64,000 nucleotides of DNA from Betaproteobacteria bacterium (GCA_947476535.1 CANJRC010000005.1:1-64000); one strand, 5' to 3'. Counted from the stretch's first letter, positions 8,106 to 17,371 are shown. Program-made: numbers and translations. The notes: generated by a model from the letters alone, not told the origin.

Positions 8106-9161
8106 TCAGCGCAGCGACGCGTTGATCTTTTCCAGTGCTGCAGATCCGGGGCAAAGTTCCTTCGCGCCAAGCCGGTTCAACGCAACATCGGCGGTATTCA
8201 GGTGCGCGTGCAGGTCTTCCGATTCCGGGTTGACATAAAGAAGACCAGTGACAATTTCCCCGGCGGCCTCCTGCTGCAGAAGGTAATTCATTGCCTTGAG
8301 TCGATCCGATGGGTCATATTCGGCATGCAGCTTGCGCAACCTCAATACCGACCCGTCATGCTGCACGACATCCTTGACGCTGCCCGGCTCGTAATCGGTG
8401 GTGATAGCTTCACGACCGGGGAAGAAATCGATGCGATTGACCGCCTCGTTGTGCTCACGCACATAGTCGTAGCTGCGCGTCGAGCCGGTATGGTTGTTGA
8501 AAGCCACGCAGGGAGAAATCACGTCGATGAACGCCGAACCCTTGTGCTCGATCGCTGCCTTGACTAGCGGGATCAGTTGCTCCTTGTCACCTGAGAAGCT
8601 GCGCGCAACGAAAGTTGCGCCCAACTGCAGCGCGACCATCACCATATCGATCGACTCGTCGGTATTTACCACGCCGCGCTTGGACTTCGAGCCTTTGTCC
8701 GCAGTGGCCGAGAATTGGCCCTTGGTAAGGCCGTACACGCCATTGTTTTCCACGATATAGACCATGTTCACACCACGCCGAATGCTATGCGCGAACTGGC
8801 CGAATCCGATGGATGCCGAGTCACCATCGCCCGACACGCCCAGGTACAGGAGATCACGGTTGGCAAGATTGGCACCTGTCAGCACCGAAGGCATGCGGCC
8901 ATGAACGGTATTGAACCCGTGCGAGCTGCCCAGGAAATAGTCCGGCGTCTTGGAACTGCAGCCAATGCCCGACAGTTTCGCGACCTTGTGCGGTTCAATC
9001 GCAAGCTCCCAGCAGGCCTGGATGATGGCCGCCGAGATGGAATCGTGCCCGCAGCCGGCGCACAAGGTGGAAACCCGGCCTTCGTAGTCGCGCCGGGTAT
9101 AACCCAGGCGATTGGTTGGCAGCGTCGGGTGGTGAAGCTTCGGTTTTGCGAGGTAGGTCAT
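8106..9161 (-). CDS. korB: 2-oxoacid:acceptor oxidoreductase, beta subunit (KorB-like)
   Basis: This 351-residue subunit binds thiamine diphosphate and one [4Fe-4S] cluster in a cytoplasmic 2-oxoacid oxidoreductase, which decarboxylates 2-oxoglutarate (or a related 2-oxoacid) to the CoA thioester. Cluster ligands appear as CAGCGH, GIGCSSK and a later ISPCVAFNNH cysteine. The thiamine motif is GVSGDGD followed about 28 residues on by ENNGVYGLTKGQ. It is the last gene of korC-korA-korB, 38 bases after korA. The size (about 38 kDa) fits the small subunit of the Azoarcus evansii enzyme. Substrate choice between 2-oxoglutarate and pyruvate-type acids is inferred from family resemblance. Confidence 0.9.
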   Translation of the reverse strand: MTYLAKPKLHHPTLPTNRLGYTRRDYEGRVSTLCAGCGHDSISAAIIQACWELAIEPHKVAKLSGIGCSSKTPDYFLGSSHGFNTVHGRMPSVLTGANLANRDLLYLGVSGDGDSASIGFGQFAHSIRRGVNMVYIVENNGVYGLTKGQFSATADKGSKSKRGVVNTDESIDMVMVALQLGATFVARSFSGDKEQLIPLVKAAIEHKGSAFIDVISPCVAFNNHTGSTRSYDYVREHNEAVNRIDFFPGREAITTDYEPGSVKDVVQHDGSVLRLRKLHAEYDPSDRLKAMNYLLQQEAAGEIVTGLLYVNPESEDLHAHLNTADVALNRLGAKELCPGSAALEKINASLR

Positions 9162-9199
9162 GTTTTTGCCTTGAAGGTGCTGGGGTTCGGCGCGCCGGA

Positions 9200-11041
9200 T
9201 CAGGCAGCCTTGCCCTTCTTGATCGGCTTGACGTTGAATGCGGACAGGCGCTGCGAGATTTCAGCAACAATGAATCGCGCCGTGATCGGCGTGCCGTCGT
9301 AATGCAACACCGGCATTAACTTGGCCGGGTCGATCGCGCCCTCGTTGACCAGCAGGCAGCGCAACTGTGCATCGCGGTTTTGCTCTACGACAAAGACATG
9401 GTCGTGCTCGCTGATGAAGTCGATGATGGACTCATGGAACGGGAAGGCCTTGATACGCAGTGCGTCCACATGCAGCCCTTGTTCCTCCAGTCGATCCAGG
9501 CATTCGGTCATGGCCGGGCTGGTCGAGCCGTAATAGATGATGCCGAACCGTGTCGCCTTTCCAGCCTTGCGGACCACCGGCTTGGGGACGAGCTCCTTTG
9601 CCGTTTCGAATTTTCGCAGCAGCCGCTGCACGTTGTACATGTAATCAGGGCCAGCCTCGCTGTACTGAGCGTAGGCATTGCGTGTCGTGCCGCGCGTGAA
9701 ATACCCCCCCTTGGTCGGATGGGTTGCGGGCAGCGTGCGGTAGGGAATGCCATCGCCATCGACATCAAGGTAACGCCCGAAATCCTTGCCAGCTTCGAGC
9801 TCCTCAGCCGTCATGATCTTGCCGCGATCGTAGCTGTGGCTATCGTCCCATGCGAACGGTTCGCACAAGCGCTGGTTCATGCCGATATCAAGGTCGGTAA
9901 GGACGAAGATCGGCGTCTGAAGGCGGTCCGCCAGGTCGAGGGCGGCCGCGGAAAACTCGAAGCATTCGCGGGGGTCTTCCGGAAACAGCAGCACGTGCTT
10001 GGTGTCGCCATGCGAGGCATAGGCGCAGGAAAGCACGTCGGACTGCTGTGTGCGCGTGGGCATTCCAGTCGACGGCCCTCCACGCTGCACGTCGATGATG
10101 GTGCAGGGAATTTCCGCAAAGTACGCCAGGCCAAGGAACTCCTGCATGAGGGAAATTCCCGGGCCTGAAGTCGTTGTGAATGACCTAGCCCCGTTCCATC
10201 CGGCACCGACTACGATGCCGATCGATGCGAGTTCATCTTCAGCCTGAACAATGGCGAACTTGTTTTTCCCCGTTACCGGGTCCACGCGCAGTTTTTCGCA
10301 ATACTTGATGAACGCCTCTGCCAAGGACGAAGACGGCGTAATGGGATACCAGGCGCAGACGCTGGCCCCGCCATAGACACAACCGAGCGCAGCGGCCGCA
10401 TTACCCTCGACGAGAATCTTGTTTCCGACCTTGTCCGCCTTCTGGACGCGCAGGCCGATCGGGCACTTCAGGTTGTTCTTCGCGTAGTCATACCCGAGCT
10501 GCAGCGCATGGATGTTTGACTTCAGCAGCTTTTCCTTGCCGCGGTACTGGTCGCCGATAACTCCCGCGATCATCTCGGTATCCATGTCCAGCAAAGCCGC
10601 CAAGGCTCCCACGTACATGATGTTCTTGAACAGCTGGCGCTGGCGCGAATCGGTGTAGGTCGCGTTGCAGATTTCCGTCAGCGGCACGCCAAGCACCGTG
10701 ATGTCATCGCGGAACTTCGACTTGGGCATCGGCTTGGACGAGTCATAGACGAGATACCCGCCCGGCTCGAGCTCCTTCACGTCGGCATCCCAGGTCTGCG
10801 GATTCATCGCCACCATCATGTCGATGCCGCCGCGCCGACCGAGATAACCCTCTTCGGTCACACGCACCTCGAACCAGGTGGGCAGGCCCTGAATATTGGA
10901 CGGAAAGATATTGCGCGGGCTGATCGGGACGCCGTGGCGCAGGATGGACTTAGCAAATGTCTCGTTGGCCGAGGCAGACCCCGAGCCATTGACATTGGCG
11001 AACTTGACAACGAAATCGTTGACTGCCGCTATGGGTTTCAT
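9200..11041 (-). CDS. korA: 2-oxoacid:acceptor oxidoreductase, fused gamma-alpha subunit (KorA-like)
   Basis: A 613-residue subunit in which a gamma domain (about residues 1-190, including GSGSASANETFAKSIL and EEGYLGRRGG) is fused to the alpha domain (YPITPSSSLAEAFIKY, TTSGPGISLMQEFLGLAYF, DVQRGGPSTGMPTRTQQSD). This is the arrangement of the TIGR03710 group of 2-oxoglutarate oxidoreductases. The alpha domain forms the thiamine-binding active site together with KorB; the gamma domain binds CoA. It lies between korC and korB, 59 and 38 bases away. The enzyme links the TCA-cycle intermediate to a low-potential electron carrier or, with KorC, to NADP. Confidence 0.9.
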   Translation of the reverse strand: MKPIAAVNDFVVKFANVNGSGSASANETFAKSILRHGVPISPRNIFPSNIQGLPTWFEVRVTEEGYLGRRGGIDMMVAMNPQTWDADVKELEPGGYLVYDSSKPMPKSKFRDDITVLGVPLTEICNATYTDSRQRQLFKNIMYVGALAALLDMDTEMIAGVIGDQYRGKEKLLKSNIHALQLGYDYAKNNLKCPIGLRVQKADKVGNKILVEGNAAAALGCVYGGASVCAWYPITPSSSLAEAFIKYCEKLRVDPVTGKNKFAIVQAEDELASIGIVVGAGWNGARSFTTTSGPGISLMQEFLGLAYFAEIPCTIIDVQRGGPSTGMPTRTQQSDVLSCAYASHGDTKHVLLFPEDPRECFEFSAAALDLADRLQTPIFVLTDLDIGMNQRLCEPFAWDDSHSYDRGKIMTAEELEAGKDFGRYLDVDGDGIPYRTLPATHPTKGGYFTRGTTRNAYAQYSEAGPDYMYNVQRLLRKFETAKELVPKPVVRKAGKATRFGIIYYGSTSPAMTECLDRLEEQGLHVDALRIKAFPFHESIIDFISEHDHVFVVEQNRDAQLRCLLVNEGAIDPAKLMPVLHYDGTPITARFIVAEISQRLSAFNVKPIKKGKAA

Positions 11042-11100
11042 CGTTGGGATCCGCTTTTTTCGTTATACGCGTGGGGCTCGAACCGCAGCTGCGGCAGGTT

Positions 11101-12924
11101 TCAAGCCGCCTGTTTGACGGGAATATACTTGTCGCGACAGGAAGGCCCTGCCTTTGTCATGTCGATCAGCGTCTTCTGCATGTCCCAGGCCCCCGTGGGG
11201 CAGCGCTCGGCACACAGGCCGCAGTGCAGACAGACGTCCTCATCCTTCACCATGACTCGCTTGGTCTTGAGCTCTTCGGACACGTAGAGGTCCTGAGTCA
11301 GGTTGTTGGCCGGCGCCAGGAGCTGCTTGCGAAGGTTGGCCTCCTCTGCGTTCGGAGTGAAGGTGATGCAATCCATCGGGCAGATGTCCACACAAGCATC
11401 ACACTCGATGCAGGCATCCTTCGAGAACACCGTCTGGACATCGCAATTGAGGCAACGCTGGGCTTCCTTGAACGCCGTGGACGGATCAAAGCCCATCTCC
11501 ACTTCGATCTTGATGTTCTTCAGGGTGATCTGCGTATCGCGCCATGGCACCTTGAACCGAATGTCATTGGAAACCTGGTTATCGTAGCTCCACTCGTGTA
11601 TGCCCATTTTCTGCGACATCAGGTTGACCATCGGTGGCGGACGCTTGCCGATGTCCTCACCGTTGCAGAACTTGTCAATGGATATTGCAGCATCGTGGCC
11701 GTGCGCCACCGCCCAAATGATGTTCTTCGGCCCGAATGCGGCGTCGCCACCGAAAAAGAGATTGGGAATTGTCGATTGCATAGTCTTTTCGTCAACCTTC
11801 GGCATGCCCCATTTGTCGAGCTCAAGTCCGATGTCTCGCTCGATCCAAGGAAACGAGTTTTCCTGGCCGACGGCAATAAGCACATCGTCACATTCGAAAT
11901 GCTGGTCCGGCTCCCCGGTTGATACGAGGTTCCGGCGCCCCTTTTCGTCGTACACCGCCTTCACCTTCTCGAAGGTCATCCCCGTCAGCTTCCCATTCGT
12001 GTGAACGAAACTCTTGGGAACGAGGAAATTTAGGATGGGGATGCCCTCGTGGATCGCATCCTCTTTCTCCCACGGCGATGCCTTCATCTCCTCAAAGCCG
12101 GAGCGCACGATTACTTTGACATCGTCACCGCCCAAGCGCCGCGAGGTACGGCAGCAATCCATCGCGGTGTTGCCGCCCCCCAGGACGATGACGCGCTTAC
12201 CAATCTTGTCGATATGGCCGAAAGAAACCGACGACAGCCAGTCAATGCCCAAGTGGATGTTCTTGGCGGCCTCCTTGCGACCCGGAGCCTCCAGGTCACG
12301 ACCCCGCGGCGCTCCCGAACCGACGAACACGGCATCGTAGCCTTCTGCAAGCAGCGATTTGAGCGAGTCCACATGATGCCCCGCGCGAAACTCGACACCG
12401 AGCCCCAAGATATATCCCGTTTCCTCGTCGATGACTTCTTCCGGCAGACGAAAACGTGGAATTTGCGAACGAATCATTCCCCCCGCGCGCTTGTCACCAT
12501 CGAAAATCGTGACGCTATATCCCAGCGGCGCAAGGTCGCGCGCCACGGTTAGCGAAGCTGGACCCGCACCTACGCACGCAATCCGCTTGCCGTTCTTTAT
12601 CTTGGGAACTTCGGGAAGTCGCGCAGTGATGTCGTCCTTGTAATCTGCGGCCACGCGCTTGAGTCGACAGATTGCGACGGGTTCCTTCGACTCTTCTTCT
12701 TCGACACGACCGCGTCGGCACGCCGGCTCGCATGGGCGATCACAGGTGCGGCCAAGGATTCCCGGGAATACGTTGGATTTCCAATTGATCATGTATGCGT
12801 CGCTGTAGCGACCATGCGCGATCAAGCGAATATATTCAGGTACGGGGGTGTGAGCCGGACAGGCCCATTGGCAGTCCACGACTTTATGGAAGTAACTGGG
12901 GTCACCGATATCAGTAGGCTTCAA
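11101..12924 (-). CDS. korC: GltD-like FAD/NADPH oxidoreductase with two [4Fe-4S] clusters (KorC-like)
   Basis: A 607-residue electron-transfer subunit. Order of parts: an N-terminal cysteine cluster region (CQWACPAH, CDRPCEPACRRG) as in the glutamate synthase small subunit, an FAD-binding motif (CVGAGPASLTVA), an NADPH-binding motif (IVLGGGNTAMDCCRTSRRLG), and a C-terminal ferredoxin-like part with two full cluster motifs, CIECDACVDICP and CLHCGLCAERCP. It would pass electrons between 2-oxoacid oxidation at KorAB and NADP(H). In Azoarcus evansii a three-subunit 2-oxoglutarate:NADP+ oxidoreductase with a subunit of this size has been described. It is the promoter-proximal gene of the operon. 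A role in feeding a reductive pathway is inference. Confidence 0.85.
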   Translation of the reverse strand: MKPTDIGDPSYFHKVVDCQWACPAHTPVPEYIRLIAHGRYSDAYMINWKSNVFPGILGRTCDRPCEPACRRGRVEEEESKEPVAICRLKRVAADYKDDITARLPEVPKIKNGKRIACVGAGPASLTVARDLAPLGYSVTIFDGDKRAGGMIRSQIPRFRLPEEVIDEETGYILGLGVEFRAGHHVDSLKSLLAEGYDAVFVGSGAPRGRDLEAPGRKEAAKNIHLGIDWLSSVSFGHIDKIGKRVIVLGGGNTAMDCCRTSRRLGGDDVKVIVRSGFEEMKASPWEKEDAIHEGIPILNFLVPKSFVHTNGKLTGMTFEKVKAVYDEKGRRNLVSTGEPDQHFECDDVLIAVGQENSFPWIERDIGLELDKWGMPKVDEKTMQSTIPNLFFGGDAAFGPKNIIWAVAHGHDAAISIDKFCNGEDIGKRPPPMVNLMSQKMGIHEWSYDNQVSNDIRFKVPWRDTQITLKNIKIEVEMGFDPSTAFKEAQRCLNCDVQTVFSKDACIECDACVDICPMDCITFTPNAEEANLRKQLLAPANNLTQDLYVSEELKTKRVMVKDEDVCLHCGLCAERCPTGAWDMQKTLIDMTKAGPSCRDKYIPVKQAA

Positions 12925-13400
12925 AAGCGAATCTCCTAGGGCGCATAGCCTTGTCCATGCCTAAAAATGGGCGAAATGAAAGCCCTGGCAGCGGAATGGC
13001 GCACATGGTACCGCGTGGCGCCAACACTGAAAAGGGCTTTGTTTTCAAAAGTTAGGGCTGAATTCCTGCTTTGATCACGAGGTCATTGCAGCCGGTCGCC
13101 ATCCTCTTGAGCAACGACTCTTGTGCTCGTGATACCTGCGCCAGAAAAACTATCACCCCTTACCCGAATAAACCTAGTCATTCAACGTCTTGGAAAACCT
13201 TCCGACTCCCCATCCATTACCGAGGGGTAAATCTCTCTGGGTTCCCGTGCCGAATCAGTAGTGTGAGACCTGAGTCGCGGGCGCTACAGCAAGCCTCTGG
13301 TAGTTCGTAGCCAACTCAAGATACTGGTCAATCCTACTTAGAATCCATGTACACAAACGAGGAAGATACCCCCCCATTCCGGCAATTATGCAATGGGCAC
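12925..13400. other. Intergenic region between korC and sspB
   Basis: About 475 bases without a supportable gene. The part next to korC must hold the kor promoter (reverse strand), but I see no convincing -35/-10 pair or -24/-12 element. Short open frames on the forward strand lack ribosome-binding sites and recognisable content. No RNA gene or repeat was identified. Confidence 0.5.
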
Positions 13401-13841
13401 TTACTTGACTCTGCGCAAGGTCGGTTTTCCTGGTTTGGGTGGGGGAGTGGGTTCTTCCGTTGCGTCGACCGAAGGGTCGATTGCCTTCAAGTGCGGTGCC
13501 ACAGCATTCGAGACAGGGCCAGGGCTTGCTCCCACCTCAAAGGACATGCCCTGTCCGTTTTCGCGTGCGTAGATCGCAGCCACCTGAGCGACAGGTATTG
13601 ACAATTCGCGAGCAACGCCTGCGAACCGGGCCGTGCATTCGATGGATTCATTGCCCATCGTAATGCGGGACGTTGCCAACGGACCCATGTTGAGCACGAT
13701 CTCGCCGTCCCGCACATACTCCATCGGCACACGCGTGGAACTGTCGACGATAACCGACAGGTAGGGCGTGAATCCGTTATCCACGCACCACTCATACAGG
13801 GCACGAAGCAAATAGGGTTTAGTGGAGGTCGCCTCAGCCAT
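13401..13841 (-). CDS. sspB: ClpXP protease specificity-enhancing factor SspB
   Basis: A 146-residue adaptor that brings ssrA-tagged proteins to the ClpXP protease. The family opening TKPYLLRALYEWCVDNGFTP is clear, followed by the beta-sheet domain (GEIVLNMGPLATSRITMGNESIE, RFAGVARELSIPVAQVAAIYARENGQG). The tail is proline- and lysine-rich and ends with PTLRRVK, resembling the short ClpX-binding peptide (LRVVK in E. coli). The start at 13841 gives the usual N-terminus; an AAGGG lies about five bases upstream. It follows sspA by 77 bases, the usual sspAB pair. Confidence 0.93.
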   Translation of the reverse strand: MAEATSTKPYLLRALYEWCVDNGFTPYLSVIVDSSTRVPMEYVRDGEIVLNMGPLATSRITMGNESIECTARFAGVARELSIPVAQVAAIYARENGQGMSFEVGASPGPVSNAVAPHLKAIDPSVDATEEPTPPPKPGKPTLRRVK

Positions 13842-13918
13842 GTCGCCCTTGCAGGAAATGATTTTCCTGCCCCTGTTTGACCACGACACATGTCGGAAGG
13901 CAGGGATGAAAGATCAGG

Positions 13919-14518
13919 CTACTTTCGCATGACCTTTTCGGAAGGGGTCAGCGCCTCAATGAAGGCTGGTCGAGAAAACAGGCGCTCAGCGTATTTCATG
14001 AGCGGCGCAGCCGATTTAGGCAACGATACGCCATAGTGGTCGAGCCGCCAAAGCAACGGCGATATGGCTACGTCTAGCATCGAAAATTCCTCGCCAAGCA
14101 TGAATTTTTGCTTCTGAAACACAGGCGATAGTTCGGTCAGGCGATCCGCCACCTGTTGTCGGGCTCGGTCCTGCTGCTTCTGGTTTCCGTGATCTAGCGC
14201 ATCGATCTGGCTGAAAAGCTCGACTTCGAAGTTAAACAGGAACAAACGCGCCCGGGCCCGCATTACTGGGTCAGCCGGCATCAGTTGCGGATGCGGAAAA
14301 CGCTCATCGATGTATTCGTTGATGATGTTGGACTCATACAAGATCAAATCTCTTTCGACCAGTACAGGAAGACGGTTATACGGATTCATCACCGCAATGT
14401 CCTCTGGCTTGTTGTACATGTCCACATCGATAATCTGGAAGTCCATGCCCTTTTCATACAGCACGATCCTGCAGCGCTGGGAAAAAGGACAGGTCGTACC
14501 GGAATACAGGTTCATCAT
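13919..14518 (-). CDS. sspA: Stringent starvation protein A (GST-fold RNA polymerase partner)
   Basis: A 199-residue protein of the glutathione S-transferase fold that associates with RNA polymerase in stationary phase or stress. The N-terminal thioredoxin-like part shows MNLYSGTTCPFSQRCRIVL and the cis-proline segment NRLPVLVERDLILYESNIINEYIDE; the helical C-terminal part follows (LFLFNFEVELFSQIDAL). It begins just after the petABC terminator, so it needs its own promoter within about 50 bases upstream, or readthrough. It is followed directly by sspB. Confidence 0.93.
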   Translation of the reverse strand: MMNLYSGTTCPFSQRCRIVLYEKGMDFQIIDVDMYNKPEDIAVMNPYNRLPVLVERDLILYESNIINEYIDERFPHPQLMPADPVMRARARLFLFNFEVELFSQIDALDHGNQKQQDRARQQVADRLTELSPVFQKQKFMLGEEFSMLDVAISPLLWRLDHYGVSLPKSAAPLMKYAERLFSRPAFIEALTPSEKVMRK

Positions 14519-14546
14519 GACGGTCTACCTTGTGCCATTGCTATGG

Positions 14547-14597
14547 CTGGGCCGAAGCCCAGAAGAAAAAGGCGCGGCGCCTCGCCGGGCCGCGCCT
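14547..14597 (-). terminator. Terminator of petABC, followed by a second hairpin
   Basis: On the reverse strand AGGCGCGGC and GCCGCGCCT (14570-14597) form a nine-pair stem with a ten-base loop, followed by TTTTCTTCT. Immediately after, CTGGGC-TTCG-GCCCAG (14547-14562) forms a second UUCG-type hairpin upstream of sspA. Confidence 0.85.
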
Positions 14598-14613
14598 GAC
14601 TAATTGAAGGACG

Positions 14614-15378
14614 TCAGTGGACGTCTTTCCAGTACTCTTTCTTGAGCAACCAGGTCAGCAGGATCAGGATACCAAGTACGATCAGTACCCAAAAACCAAC
14701 TTGCTTGCGCAAGATCTGATTGGGCTCGGCAACCCAAACCAGAAAATTAACCAGATCCCGCACGAGAACATCGTACTCCAGAGTCGACATCGAGCCCGGT
14801 GTCACCATCTCAAGTTTTAGCACCTTGCGGACACCACCATGGCCGTCACCAAGATCCTTGCCCGAAGGGTCCTTGAGGATCACTTCGGTGCGCACCCTCT
14901 CGCCCTGAAGAGTCCACAGCACGTGCGGCATAGCCACGCGGTCAAACGCAAGGTTGTTCCAGCCGGTCGTCGTTGAGGGGTCTCGGTAAAACCCGCGCAG
15001 ATAGGTGTAGAGCCAGTCCGCGCCGCGCGCGCGCGCAACCACCGACAGGTCGGGCGGTGCTGCGCCAAACCACTCCTTGGCGTCCTTCTTGCTCATCGCA
15101 ACGTTCATCATTTCCCCGACCTTGCCAGCCGAGAACAGCAGGTTGTCCTTGATCTGCTCTTCGGTCAGGCCGATGTCTTGCAATCGGCTGTGACGCATCA
15201 AAGATGCTGAATGACAATTCAGGCAATAGTTCACGAACGCACGTGCGCCAGCCTGCAGGCTAGCGACATCGTGCGTATCGATCGGTGCAGGATCAAGCTT
15301 GAGCGACTCCGTAGCTATTGCAAACTGCGATGACAATGCAAGCGCTGCAATCAATGTGCCAAGCAGCTTTTTCATCAT
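14614..15378 (-). CDS. petC: Cytochrome c1 of the bc1 complex
   Basis: A 254-residue periplasmic haem protein anchored at its C-terminus. It has a signal peptide (MMKKLLGTLIAALALSSQFA), one haem c motif CLNCH at residues 52-56, and a C-terminal membrane helix (FWVLIVLGILILLTWLL) with a lysine-rich cytoplasmic end. It passes electrons from the Rieske protein to soluble cytochrome c. The ATG overlaps the petB stop by four bases (ATGA), so translation is coupled. The length is usual for proteobacterial petC when not fused to petB. Confidence 0.95.
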   Translation of the reverse strand: MMKKLLGTLIAALALSSQFAIATESLKLDPAPIDTHDVASLQAGARAFVNYCLNCHSASLMRHSRLQDIGLTEEQIKDNLLFSAGKVGEMMNVAMSKKDAKEWFGAAPPDLSVVARARGADWLYTYLRGFYRDPSTTTGWNNLAFDRVAMPHVLWTLQGERVRTEVILKDPSGKDLGDGHGGVRKVLKLEMVTPGSMSTLEYDVLVRDLVNFLVWVAEPNQILRKQVGFWVLIVLGILILLTWLLKKEYWKDVH

Positions 15379-16679
15379 GACGTCACCCTTTCCGGCTCAG
15401 CCAGTACCTTGTCCATTCGCGAATACCACGGCATCAAGATGAAAAATGAAAAATAGATCACCGTGCAAATTCGCGCCACCACCGTGGCGCGCTCCACCTC
15501 ACCCAGCCAGGGTCCGAATTGACCCCACACATTCGTCGGCTCGGTGCCGAGATAACCCAAAAGGAGAAATACCACAACGAATGCCGCCAGCCAGCGCTTG
15601 TAGATCGGTCCGCGATACCTGATGGACTTGACCGGGCTACGATCGAGCCAAGGCAACAGGAAAAGAATCATGGTTGCAGCCCCGAACAGTGCAACCCCCG
15701 GGAACTGCGAGTCGAACATCGGAGGCACAGCGCGCAGGACAGAATAGAACGGCGTGAAGTACCAGACCGGCGCAATGTGCAACGGCGTCTTCAGCGGATC
15801 CGCGGGGATGAAGTTGTTGTATTCGAGAAAATACCCGCCAACCTCCGGGGCAAAGAAAACGACGATCGCGAAAATGAACAGAAACACGGTCGCGCCAAAT
15901 GCATCCTTCACCGTGTAGTAAGGATGGAAGGGTATTCCGTCGAGCGGAATGCCAGTCTTGGGGTCCTTATTATTCTTGATTTCAATGCCATCAGGATTAT
16001 TTGACCCCACCTCATGAAGCGCCAGGATGTGCGCCGCAACCAGTCCTAGCAGGACCAGCGGAATCGCGATGACATGGAAAGCGAAGAATCGGTTCAGCGT
16101 AGCATCGGAGACAACGTAGTCGCCGCGGATCCACTCAGAAAGATCCGGCCCGATGAACGGGATGGTCGAAAACAGATTGACGATGACCTGAGCCCCCCAG
16201 AAGGACATCTGGCCCCAAGGCAGGAGGTACCCAAAAAAGGCCTCGGCCATCAGGGTGAGATAGATCACGACGCCAATCACCCAGAGCAATTCACGAGGCT
16301 TTCGATGCGACCCGTACAAGAGCGCACGGAACATATGTAGATAGACCACCACGAAGAAGGCCGAAGCACCCGTTGAGTGCATATATCGGACCAGCCAGCC
16401 AAAAGAGACCTCTCGCATGATGTACTCAACCGACGCAAAGGCCAGATTGGCATCGGGCTTGTAATTCATGGTGAGAAAGATTCCAGTCACGATCTGCAAT
16501 GCAAGCACCAGCATTGCCAAGCCACCCATGAAGTACCAGAAATTGAAATTCTTCGGGGCGTAGTAACGGGAAAGGTGCGCCCGCCAGTTCTCGATCAGCG
16601 GAAACCGCTCGTCCACCCACGTCAGAATGCCATTGAGCGGACCGGCTCCGGTGACGGGTTCTTTTTGCGTTGCAGCCAT
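15375..16679 (-). CDS. petB: Cytochrome b of the bc1 complex
   Basis: A 434-residue integral membrane protein that carries haems bL and bH and both quinone sites. Typical segments include the first helix (FWYFMGGLAMLVLALQIVTG), the haem-binding MRDV-like region (MREVSFGWLVRYMHSTGAS), the GYLLPWGQMSFWGAQVI segment and the PEVGGYFLEYNNF loop near the Qo site (PEWY/PDWY-like motif in other species). Haem-ligand histidines sit in helices B and D (for example MHSTGASAFF and AFHVIAIPLVLLGLVAAHILALHEVGS). It is the second gene of petABC, three bases after petA. Confidence 0.95.
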   Translation of the reverse strand: MAATQKEPVTGAGPLNGILTWVDERFPLIENWRAHLSRYYAPKNFNFWYFMGGLAMLVLALQIVTGIFLTMNYKPDANLAFASVEYIMREVSFGWLVRYMHSTGASAFFVVVYLHMFRALLYGSHRKPRELLWVIGVVIYLTLMAEAFFGYLLPWGQMSFWGAQVIVNLFSTIPFIGPDLSEWIRGDYVVSDATLNRFFAFHVIAIPLVLLGLVAAHILALHEVGSNNPDGIEIKNNKDPKTGIPLDGIPFHPYYTVKDAFGATVFLFIFAIVVFFAPEVGGYFLEYNNFIPADPLKTPLHIAPVWYFTPFYSVLRAVPPMFDSQFPGVALFGAATMILFLLPWLDRSPVKSIRYRGPIYKRWLAAFVVVFLLLGYLGTEPTNVWGQFGPWLGEVERATVVARICTVIYFSFFILMPWYSRMDKVLAEPERVTS

Positions 16680-16682
16680 GAA

Positions 16683-17288
16683 TTAGGCCCCCTTCTTATC
16701 GTCGCCGATGAGTATCTTGGAATCCGACAAGTATGTGTAGGGCGGAACCTCAAGGTTGGTTGGCGCAGGAACGCCTTTGTACACCCTGCCTGCAAAATCG
16801 AATTTGGATCCATGGCAGGGACAATAAAAACCACCGCCCCAATTGGCGCCCATCTCAGCTTGCGCATCGGAAGTCTTCATCTGCGGTGAACACCCCAGAT
16901 GGGTACACACGCCAACCAGAACTGCGAATTCATCCTTGATCGACCGAAATTCATTCTTGGCATATTCGGGCTGCTGGGGAACCCGGGAATTGGGGTCGGC
17001 CACGTTTGCATCGCTCTTCTTGATGCCCTCAAGCATTTCCTTCGTGCGACGCACGATCCAAACGGGCTTCCCTCGCCACTCCAGAATCTGCATTTCGCCT
17101 GGCGCCATTGAGCCTATATCTGCCTCAACAGGGGCACCGAGCGCCTTGGCTCGATCCGAGGGAAGCATCGTCGCAGCAAACGGCAACGCAGTTGCAACCG
17201 AAGCCACACCACCTGCCGTCACGGTCACAGCGAGCAAACTCCGTCTGCCGCCGTCCATTTCATTGGTCTTGCCTTTGGGATTACTCAT
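16683..17288 (-). CDS. petA: Rieske iron-sulfur protein of the bc1 complex
   Basis: A 201-residue protein carrying the [2Fe-2S] cluster that oxidises ubiquinol at the Qo site. The cluster ligands are complete: C128 and H130 with C133 in CTHLGCSPQ, and C156, C158 and H159 in CPCHGSKFD. The N-terminus has a twin-arginine signal (GGRRSLLAVTVTAGG), so the folded protein is expected to be Tat-exported and anchored; the tatABC genes lie 1.5 kb away. It is the first gene of petABC and follows a good sigma-70 promoter. Confidence 0.95.
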   Translation of the reverse strand: MSNPKGKTNEMDGGRRSLLAVTVTAGGVASVATALPFAATMLPSDRAKALGAPVEADIGSMAPGEMQILEWRGKPVWIVRRTKEMLEGIKKSDANVADPNSRVPQQPEYAKNEFRSIKDEFAVLVGVCTHLGCSPQMKTSDAQAEMGANWGGGFYCPCHGSKFDFAGRVYKGVPAPTNLEVPPYTYLSDSKILIGDDKKGA

Positions 17289-17334
17289 CTAGAAACCTTG
17301 TTCGAGGGAGAGGCACAGAGGGGGAGGCAAATAG

Positions 17335-17371
17335 CCTTCCGATTATACCGGAAGGCATGAGCACTCTTCAA
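17335..17371 (-). promoter_or_regulatory. Sigma-70 promoter of petABC with overlapping inverted repeat
   Basis: On the reverse strand TTGAAG (17366-17371) and TATAAT (17342-17347) are 18 bases apart, about 55 bases before petA. The -10 box lies inside an inverted repeat, CCTTCCG-GTATAAT-CGGAAGG (17335-17355), a possible operator. Confidence 0.7.

Noticed and set aside
15519-16004. 161-codon forward open frame opposite petB
   Set aside because: The product is a charged low-complexity sequence antisense to conserved cytochrome b codons.
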